A stretch of 64,000 nucleotides of DNA from Microbacterium sp. (lineage in GTDB: Bacteria > Actinomycetota > Actinomycetes > Actinomycetales > Microbacteriaceae): positions 62,001 through 126,000 of the forward strand of contig NZ_JAPSHY010000004.1 of the NCBI RefSeq assembly GCF_031179285.1, given 5' to 3'. The notes beneath the pieces were generated by a model. That model was not told where the DNA came from, ran no database searches, and saw nothing but the letters and a program-made list of their open reading frames with translations. Position numbers and translations under genes: made by a program. Shown piece by piece: positions 57,437 to 64,000 of this stretch; position 1 is the stretch's first letter, and the number at the start of each line of letters is the position of its first letter.

Positions 57437-59283
57437 TGCCGCGCATCCGCCAGGCCGACGTCGACGAGGTGAAGGCGCGGACCAACATCGCCGACATCGT
57501 CGGAGAGCGCGTCGCACTGAAGTCAGCCGGCGTCGGTTCGCTGAAGGGGCTGTGCCCGTTCCACGACGAGAAGAGCCCGAGCTTCCATGTGCGGCCGCAG
57601 GTCGGCTACTACCACTGCTTCGGCTGCGGTGAGTCGGGGGATGTGTACTCATTCTTACGAGCGATGGACCACGTGAGTTTCACCGAGGCCGTCGAGCGCC
57701 TCGCCGGCCGGCTCGGCTACCCGTTGCACTACGAGGACGGCGGTTCGGCGCCGGAGACGAGCGGTCGCAGCCGGCTGTATGCCGCGAACACCGCCGCCGC
57801 GGAGTTCTTCCGTGCGCAGCTGCTGTCACCGGAGGCCGAGATCGGCCGCCGCTTCCTCGGCGAACGCGGCTTCGACGCCGGAGCGGCGGCGCACTTCGGA
57901 GTGGGCTTCGCTCCGCGCGGATGGGACGGGATGCTGAAGGCGCTGACAGCGCAGGGATTCACCCGCGATGAGCTGAGCGCCGCCGGCCTTGTCTCGACCG
58001 GCCAGCGTGGCGTGTACGACCGCTTCCGCGGCCGTCTGGTCTGGCCCATCCGCGACGTGTCGGGGCAGACGATCGGTTTCGGCGCGAGGAAGCTCTTCGA
58101 TGACGACCAGGGCCCGAAGTATCTGAACACGCCGGAGACCCCGATCTACAAGAAGGCGCAGGTGCTCTACGGGCTCGACCTCGCCAAGCGTGACATCTCG
58201 CGAGGCGACCCCCGGCGTGTCGTGGTCGTGGAGGGCTACACGGATGTGATGGCGTGCCACCTCGCCGGGATCACGACCGCGATCGCGACCTGCGGCACGG
58301 CCTTCGGCGGCGATCACATCAAGGTGCTGCGACGCGTGATGGGAGACGACAACGCCTCCGGTGAAGTGGTGTTCACCTTCGACGGTGACGAGGCCGGCCA
58401 GAAGGCAGCGCTTCGCGCCTTCACCGAAGACGACCGGTTCAACGCCCAGACCTTCGTCGCGGTCGCGCCCGACGGGCTCGACCCGTGCGACCTGCGCCTG
58501 CAGCGGGGTGACGCGGCCGTCCGCGGGCTGATGGAGGCCAAGGTGCCGATGTTCGAGTTCGCGATCGACCGGCGACTCGCCGGCTACGACCTGGCGACAG
58601 TCGAGGGCAGGGTCGGCGCCCTCCGGGCCGCCGCCCCGATCGTCGCCGAGATCCGCGATCAGCTGCTGCGGCCGGGCTACGAGCGGGTGCTGGCGCGGCG
58701 ACTCGGAATGGACCCCACCGAGGTGCGTACCGAAGTGGAACGCGCGGCCCGGGGCGGAGGCCATTCTGCGGTTCGGCGTGAACTGGCATCCGCCGAAGCT
58801 CCGGGGGGAATCCCGACGGTGACGCTGAGAAGCCTTCCGCGCACGGCCGATGCGGCGCTGGAGCGCGATGCGCTCATGGGCGCGCTGCAGTACGGCCACC
58901 AGGTGGAGCAGGAGCTGCTGTCGAGCGCTCTCGCGCACGAGTTCCGCACGCCCGCACTCGAGGCGGTGCGGCAGACGGTGGCGGCAGCCGGCGACCGGAC
59001 GCGGCACGGCTGGGCGACAGACGCGGTCAACGGCGTGAGGGAGCCTTATCGCTCCCTCGCCGGCGAGCTGCTGATGACGCCCTTCCCGGCGAAGAACGAG
59101 GAGGGCGCGGTCGCTTCGGCCACCGACCTCGCTCGCCGCCTGATCGTGCGACGGATCGAGCAGGACAAGTTCGAGCTGAGCTCGGCCCTGCAGCGTGTGC
59201 CAGCCGACTCCGACGGCGGACGTGCTCTGCGGATGCGCCTTCGCGATCTCGACGTCGAGCGTCAGCGCTTCGCCGAGTCGTAA
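57436..59283 (+). CDS. dnaG: DNA primase
   Basis: IADIVGERVALKSAGVGSLKGLCPFHDEKSPSFHVRPQVGYYHCFGCGESGDVYSF zinc finger; TOPRIM VVVEGYTDVMACHLAGI. Confidence 0.96.
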   Translation: MPRIRQADVDEVKARTNIADIVGERVALKSAGVGSLKGLCPFHDEKSPSFHVRPQVGYYHCFGCGESGDVYSFLRAMDHVSFTEAVERLAGRLGYPLHYEDGGSAPETSGRSRLYAANTAAAEFFRAQLLSPEAEIGRRFLGERGFDAGAAAHFGVGFAPRGWDGMLKALTAQGFTRDELSAAGLVSTGQRGVYDRFRGRLVWPIRDVSGQTIGFGARKLFDDDQGPKYLNTPETPIYKKAQVLYGLDLAKRDISRGDPRRVVVVEGYTDVMACHLAGITTAIATCGTAFGGDHIKVLRRVMGDDNASGEVVFTFDGDEAGQKAALRAFTEDDRFNAQTFVAVAPDGLDPCDLRLQRGDAAVRGLMEAKVPMFEFAIDRRLAGYDLATVEGRVGALRAAAPIVAEIRDQLLRPGYERVLARRLGMDPTEVRTEVERAARGGGHSAVRRELASAEAPGGIPTVTLRSLPRTADAALERDALMGALQYGHQVEQELLSSALAHEFRTPALEAVRQTVAAAGDRTRHGWATDAVNGVREPYRSLAGELLMTPFPAKNEEGAVASATDLARRLIVRRIEQDKFELSSALQRVPADSDGGRALRMRLRDLDVERQRFAES

Positions 59284-59318
59284 CCGGCGGTACCCGCCAC
59301 GCAGGGCAGGATGGAGAC

Positions 59319-60092
59319 ATGTCCCGCCGGCCCGAGTCCTCGAACGCCATCGACTGCGCCGATCTGGTGATCGACCGGGTCGGGCACGGATCACCCACGC
59401 GCGCCGTCGACGGTGTCAGCTTCGCCCTGGGGCCCGGTGAGCTGATCTGCGTGGCAGGGCCCACCGGCTCGGGGAAGTCCACGCTGGTGGCGGCGCTCGC
59501 GGGTTCGACCGATCCGTCTGTGCGCGTCGTCGGGGGGAGTGCCCAGGTGTGCGGCGTCGATGTGCGAAAGCCCGGGCGCAAGCATCGGGTGCTCACCTAC
59601 CTCACCGGTTTCGTCCCGCAGGGCGCAGGCGCCGATCTGCCGCCCCGCCTGACCGTCAACGAGGTCATCGCCGAGCCGATCCTCATCCGCGAGAAGCGCG
59701 TGAACACCAAGGCTCTCTCGATCCGGGTCGCCACGCTGCTCGATGAGCTCCACTTGCCGCTGGGCACCGCCGCGAAGTTCCCCTATGAGCTGAGCGCAGG
59801 CATGCGGCAGCGCGTCGCGATCGCTCGCTCCTTCGTGCTCGAACCGAGGGTTCTCATCGCCGACGAGCCACTCGCCAACCTCGACCTCGAGGTGCGGCCC
59901 GTCGTCTTCGAGGCGATCACCCGACGCCGTGAGGAGCAGGGGATGGCCGCCCTGCTCGTCACCAACGACGCCGCCTTCATCCGCGAACTGAACGCCGAGA
60001 CGCTGATGCTCCGAGGAGGGCACGTCGTCGCGAGAGGGGTCGGCAAAGACCTGCTGTGGGCCCCGAACGCCGAGGCGGATTCGCGACACTGA
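59319..60092 (+). CDS. ABC transporter ATP-binding protein (no adjacent permease)
   Basis: Walker A GPTGSGKST, signature LSAGMRQR, Walker B VLIADEPLANLD. Confidence 0.88.
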   Translation: MSRRPESSNAIDCADLVIDRVGHGSPTRAVDGVSFALGPGELICVAGPTGSGKSTLVAALAGSTDPSVRVVGGSAQVCGVDVRKPGRKHRVLTYLTGFVPQGAGADLPPRLTVNEVIAEPILIREKRVNTKALSIRVATLLDELHLPLGTAAKFPYELSAGMRQRVAIARSFVLEPRVLIADEPLANLDLEVRPVVFEAITRRREEQGMAALLVTNDAAFIRELNAETLMLRGGHVVARGVGKDLLWAPNAEADSRH

Positions 60093-60189
60093 TCGCCCCC
60101 CGAATCGCCGTGTGGAAGGCGTGTCGGGTGTCACGAGCATCGTTCGGAGTTTGCTAAGCTTGTCGAGTTGCCCGCGCAGCGGAGCACAT

Positions 60190-60265
60190 TCCTCGGTAGC
60201 TCAATTGGCAGAGCAGCCGGCTGTTAACCGGCAGGTTCTTGGTTCGAGTCCAAGCCGGGGAGCCA
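60190..60265 (+). tRNA. tRNA-Asn (anticodon GTT), CCA encoded
   Basis: TCCTCGGTAGCTCAATTGGCAGAGCAGCCGGCTGTTAACCGGCAGGTTCTTGGTTCGAGTCCAAGCCGGGGAGCCA cloverleaf. Confidence 0.96.
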
Positions 60266-60270
60266 ACGCA

Positions 60271-60308
60271 GAAGGCGCCCGATCCCAGCAGTGGGATGGG
60301 GCGCCTTC
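60271..60308 (+). terminator. Intrinsic terminator hairpin after tRNA-Asn
   Basis: GAAGGCGCCC...GGGCGCCTTC with inner ATCCCA/TGGGAT. Confidence 0.75.
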
Positions 60309-60418
60309 GTCGTGACGACGCCGTCCCCGCTCAGGTCTCCGCCCCGATGGCGGGCGCCGCTTCCGACAGGGATTGTCAACCCTGTGGTCCTCGCGTCTCC
60401 GATCTCTACAGTCGAATC

Positions 60419-61567
60419 ATGTGGAAGAGAGCGCAGGTCGCATTCGACGCCGACGCCGAGCCGAGAACGAGCGTCTGGTCGGACTCCCTGGGCCGCGTGG
60501 CGACGAGGAGCGCTCAAGCGATCCTCATCCTCATCCTCGCCACCGCCGTCGTCTATGCGATGGTGCAGCTGAAACTCGTCGTGATCCCGGTGCTCATCGC
60601 CCTCATCATCGCCGCCGCCGTCGGCCCGTTCGTGAACTTCCTCCACACTCGACGCGTACCGCGGATGCTGGGGACCTGGATCACCCTCATCGGCGCGCTG
60701 ACCGTCCTGGGCGCGGTGTTGACGGCGATCGTCTTCGCTGTCCGATCTCAATGGTCCGAGCTCGCCGCCAGCGCCGCCGAGGGTCTCGAAGCCCTGCAGA
60801 AGTGGCTCTCCGGGCTGAACCTTCCGATCAGCGCGGACCGACTCACCGAGGCGCGGGAGGCCATCCTCGGGTTCTTCACCACGAGCGAGTTCGGTTCCGG
60901 CGCGATCGCCGGAGTGTCGGCCGTGGGCGAGGTACTGACGGGGTCCGTGCTGGTCCTGGTCGTCCTCTTCTTCTTCCTCAAGGACGGCGACCGCATCTGG
61001 TCGTTCCTCACCGCGCGGCTGCGCGGGTCCACCCGTCGCAAGACGTTGCAGGCGGGATCACGGATCATCGAGGTCCTCGGCAGCTATGTGCGCGGCACCG
61101 CGATCGTCGCGGCGGTCGACGCCGTCGTGATCGGAGTCGCGCTCCTGATCATGCACGTGCCGCTCGCCCTGCCGCTGGCGGTTCTCGTCTTCCTCGGCGC
61201 GTTCGTCCCGATCGTCGGGGCGACCGTCGCCGGCATCCTGGCGGCTCTTGTCGCCCTCGTCGCGAACGGTCCGGTGGTCGCCCTCATCGTCGTGATCGTC
61301 GTCATCGCGGTCAATCAGCTGGAGGGCGACCTTCTGCAGCCGGTCGTGATGGGCAAGTCACTCAGACTGCATGCCCTCGTCATCCTGCTCGCCCTCACCA
61401 TCGGCACGATCCTCGGCGGCATCATCGGTGCGGTCATCGCCGTGCCGATCGCCGCGTCCGCCTGGGCCGCGATCAAGATCTGGTTCGGCAGCGATGCGAC
61501 GGCGGCGACGACCGGGGCGGCAGGGACGACCGGGACGATCGGGACAGCAGTGGAAGATCCTCGTTGA
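60419..61567 (+). CDS. AI-2E family transporter (PerM-type)
   Basis: VIPVLIALIIAAAVGPFVNFLHTRRVPRMLGTW...VPIVGATVAGILAALVAL...NQLEGDLLQPVVMGKSLRLHALVILLALTIG. Confidence 0.93.
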   Translation: MWKRAQVAFDADAEPRTSVWSDSLGRVATRSAQAILILILATAVVYAMVQLKLVVIPVLIALIIAAAVGPFVNFLHTRRVPRMLGTWITLIGALTVLGAVLTAIVFAVRSQWSELAASAAEGLEALQKWLSGLNLPISADRLTEAREAILGFFTTSEFGSGAIAGVSAVGEVLTGSVLVLVVLFFFLKDGDRIWSFLTARLRGSTRRKTLQAGSRIIEVLGSYVRGTAIVAAVDAVVIGVALLIMHVPLALPLAVLVFLGAFVPIVGATVAGILAALVALVANGPVVALIVVIVVIAVNQLEGDLLQPVVMGKSLRLHALVILLALTIGTILGGIIGAVIAVPIAASAWAAIKIWFGSDATAATTGAAGTTGTIGTAVEDPR

Positions 61568-61578
61568 GAAGAAGGGCC

Positions 61579-62094
61579 TCAGCGCGCAGCGCCGGCCAGC
61601 GAACCCTCGACCGGGCCCGCTGCGTCATAGATGACGCACTGGATGATGCGGTCGTTCATCTGCTCCCAGGTCTCCTTGGTCGGAGTGATGGGGTATACCT
61701 CGAGGACCGAGACGTCGAACGCGATGCCGACGAACGTGGTGAACGGCTCGCCGACGCACTCCTCTGATGCCGCTTCGATGTTCGCCTCGGAGAACTCGCC
61801 GTCGGGCATGGTGATCTCGTGGTAGACCTCTTCGTCGTGCGGCTGGTCGCAGGGGACGACGTCGGCGCTCTCGAGCAGCTCGGTGCCGGAGTCCATCTTG
61901 CAGTCGCCGACCTTCAAGGCGAAGATGTCGATCGTGTCGTCCTCGACGACGGCGCCGGTCTCCTCGTCACGCTGCGCGTCCTGAGGAGCGCCGCTCAGCA
62001 TGTCGCCGATGGCACTGCAGCCACTCAGTGCGATCGAGAGGGCGAGGGCCGCGCCTGCCAGGGCCAGCGAGCGTCGCGTGCGCAGCTTCATCAT
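61579..62094 (-). CDS. septum-formation-domain lipoprotein
   Basis: Lipobox ALSGCSAIG; DIFALKVGDCKMDSG...VPCDQPHDEEVYHEI as in the septum formation family. Confidence 0.82.
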   Translation of the reverse strand: MMKLRTRRSLALAGAALALSIALSGCSAIGDMLSGAPQDAQRDEETGAVVEDDTIDIFALKVGDCKMDSGTELLESADVVPCDQPHDEEVYHEITMPDGEFSEANIEAASEECVGEPFTTFVGIAFDVSVLEVYPITPTKETWEQMNDRIIQCVIYDAAGPVEGSLAGAAR

Positions 62095-62204
62095 GATGTG
62101 TTCCCTCGGTGTCTGGTGAGCGGGCGCGAAGACACCTGCCTCAGAACGCTATCCGGCGGGAAGTCTATGCCGCAACTCCGGGGATGCTATGCGTCAGCTG
62201 ACAG

Positions 62205-62771
62205 CTATCCCTCGAGGTCGTCGACGCCCGGCATCCAGCTCACGCCGGCGCGACCCCAGCCTCGCTTCTTCGCGATCTTCTGCACCGTCTTCCAGTCGCG
62301 GTCCGACAGCCGATCGACGTAGAGGATGCCGTCGAGGTGGTCGAACTCGTGCTGCATGATGCGAGCCCGCCATCCGTCGACCTCGATGCGTACATCGGCG
62401 CCATCGAGATCGGTCGCCGTGACGAGCACCCGCTCGGAGCGCCGAAGCGGGAACCGTTCGCCGGGGAAGGAGAGACATCCTTCTGCTTCGAGATCGGGGT
62501 CCGGCTCACCCGGTTCGAGGGGCGCCATCCACAGCACCGGGTTGATGAGGACTCCTCGCCACGGCTCGTCATCGTCGTCCACATAGGCGTACGTGTAGAT
62601 GCGCAGGGGGACCCCTACCTGCGGGGCCGCGAGGCCCACGCCAGGGGCGGCATCCATGGTTTCGAACATGTCGGCCACCAGCCGACGGATGTCGTCATCG
62701 ATCTCTTCAACGACGGCAGCGGGGGAGTGGAGAACGGGGTCGCCCATGATGCGAATCGGAAGTACAGCCAC
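62205..62771 (-). CDS. def: peptide deformylase
   Basis: GVGLAAPQVGVPLRIY (GxGLAAPQ), EGCLSFPGE, MQHEFDHLDGILYVDRL (QHExDHL). Confidence 0.96.
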   Translation of the reverse strand: MAVLPIRIMGDPVLHSPAAVVEEIDDDIRRLVADMFETMDAAPGVGLAAPQVGVPLRIYTYAYVDDDDEPWRGVLINPVLWMAPLEPGEPDPDLEAEGCLSFPGERFPLRRSERVLVTATDLDGADVRIEVDGWRARIMQHEFDHLDGILYVDRLSDRDWKTVQKIAKKRGWGRAGVSWMPGVDDLEG

Positions 62772-62814
62772 GCCACAACCCTACTGCGCGCGATCCTCCG
62801 GGTAGGGTCTTACT
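62772..62814. promoter_or_regulatory. 43-bp divergent promoter region, def/DMT transporter
   Basis: TAGGGT on each strand, each 6 nt from a GTG start. Confidence 0.6.
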
Positions 62815-63816
62815 GTGAGTGTTGGGGTGTGGATGAACACGGCAGGAGACGTCGGCGACCAGCTCGTCGGCGCCTTCCAGAACCCGGGGCTGCTGCTCGG
62901 CATTCCACTTGCTCTCGCAGGAGCGGTGTTCATGTCGCTGGGTGCGCAATATCAGCACCGCGGCGTGGAGAAAGTCGAGCGGCTGAGCGGTTCTGATGGG
63001 GCGAGCGGCCTCAGTATGGGCCAGATGCGCAGCCTGCTGACACGGCCGTCGTGGATCGTCGGCACGCTGATGCTCGTCCTCGCCGTGATCTGCCAGCTCG
63101 CCGCGCTCGTCCAGGCGCCGCTGATCGTCGTGCAGCCCCTCGGCGCGATCGCTCTCGTCATCACGACGCTCCTCAACGCCCGCATCTCGGGTCATTCGCC
63201 CACCAGGCAGTCGATCACCGCGATCGCGTGCTGCGTCGGCGGCATCTTCCTCTTCGTCTTCTTCGCGGCGATCTTCGCCACCGAGAAGAAGGTCACCGAC
63301 ACCGGGCTGTTCACGATCCTCGCTGTGCTGCTCGTCGTGATCATCATTCTCGGCGCCTGCTGGCTGATCCTGCGGCACCGCATGCGCGCCCTGTTCTACG
63401 TGATCGGCGCGGGAGTCCTCTACGGATTCGTCGCCACTCTCGCGAAGGTCGTCATCAAGCGGGTGCAGGCCGGCAACTTCGAGTGGATCACCGTGGTGTG
63501 CGTGATCGCCCTCATCGCGGCCGCCGCGGCGGGCGCCTACTTCGTGCAGACCGCCTACAGCTCGGGCCCGCCCGATCTCGTCATCGCGGGTCTCACGGTC
63601 GTCGACCCGCTGATCGCCGTGCTCATCGGCATGGTGGTGCTCGGCGAGGCCGCAGCTGCGCCGCCATGGGTTCTCGTCATCTTCGCCGTCGCGGGCGCCA
63701 TCGCCGTCTGGGGCGTCGTCGGGCTCGCTCGGTTCCACCCCCAGGTGCTCAGCGACAGTCAGGAACTCGGCATCCGTCGTGGCAGCAACCGGGACAGCAC
63801 CGAGAAGGATCAGTAA
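62815..63816 (+). CDS. DMT family transporter (NIPA-like)
   Basis: 10-TM protein, GIPLALAGAVFMSLGAQYQHRGVEK...LVVQPLGAIALVITTLLNARISG. Confidence 0.88.
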   Translation: MSVGVWMNTAGDVGDQLVGAFQNPGLLLGIPLALAGAVFMSLGAQYQHRGVEKVERLSGSDGASGLSMGQMRSLLTRPSWIVGTLMLVLAVICQLAALVQAPLIVVQPLGAIALVITTLLNARISGHSPTRQSITAIACCVGGIFLFVFFAAIFATEKKVTDTGLFTILAVLLVVIIILGACWLILRHRMRALFYVIGAGVLYGFVATLAKVVIKRVQAGNFEWITVVCVIALIAAAAAGAYFVQTAYSSGPPDLVIAGLTVVDPLIAVLIGMVVLGEAAAAPPWVLVIFAVAGAIAVWGVVGLARFHPQVLSDSQELGIRRGSNRDSTEKDQ

Positions 63817-64000
63817 GCGGGATCGATGAGGTCCGGGGAGACCTCGGCAGCCGCGGCTTCGTCGACGAAGAACACCGTGCGCTTTCGTCCCTTCGCACCG
63901 GCGGCGGGAACGCTCGCATAGCTGGCGCCGGCGAGGGCGAGTCCGAGAGCGGATGCCTTGTCGGCACCGGTGAGGACGAGCCAGACGCGCTTGGAGTGGT
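63810..64000 (-). CDS. pgl: 6-phosphogluconolactonase, C-terminal part (truncated by window end)
   Basis: Minus-strand translation HSKRVWLVLTGADKASALGLALAGASYASVPAAGAKGRKRTVFFVDEAAAAEVSPDLIDPAY*. Confidence 0.75.
   Translation of the reverse strand, partial: HSKRVWLVLTGADKASALGLALAGASYASVPAAGAKGRKRTVFFVDEAAAAEVSPDLIDPAY

Overview
This is a high-GC actinobacterial chromosome window, most like Microbacterium/Microbacteriaceae judging by protein content and gene order. It is dense with housekeeping genes: folC-ndk, rne/rng, rplU-rpmA-obgE-proB-proA-nadD-rsfS, pabB-like, leuS, comEA-comEC-holA, rpsT, an Opp/Dpp-type peptide ABC transporter, lepA-hemW-hrcA-dnaJ-rsmE-phoH-ybeY-era, leuA, recO-uppS, dusB-dgt-dnaG, def and partial pgl. 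There are two tRNAs, Ala(GGC) and Asn(GTT). I found no CRISPR array, prophage, transposase, rRNA or biosynthetic cluster. The only accessory-looking patches are a DUF222/13E12-type HNH endonuclease gene (about 52.3-53.7 kb) and a few small orphan ORFs (about 12.2-13.1 kb). The most interesting signals are in cis-regulatory DNA: (i) a leuA leader peptide with four consecutive Leu codons and an attenuator-like hairpin, itself apparently leaderless; (ii) a CIRCE operator at hrcA; (iii) a 20-bp perfect palindrome that places the lepA start codon in a hairpin loop; (iv) about 21 genes with the same TANNNT-like -10, 6-7 nt gap, start-codon layout, implying leaderless transcripts, several in divergent pairs with intergenic regions of about 34-60 bp; (v) structured 5' leaders at rne and rplU. 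All calls come from reading the sequence and ORF translations; no searches were run.
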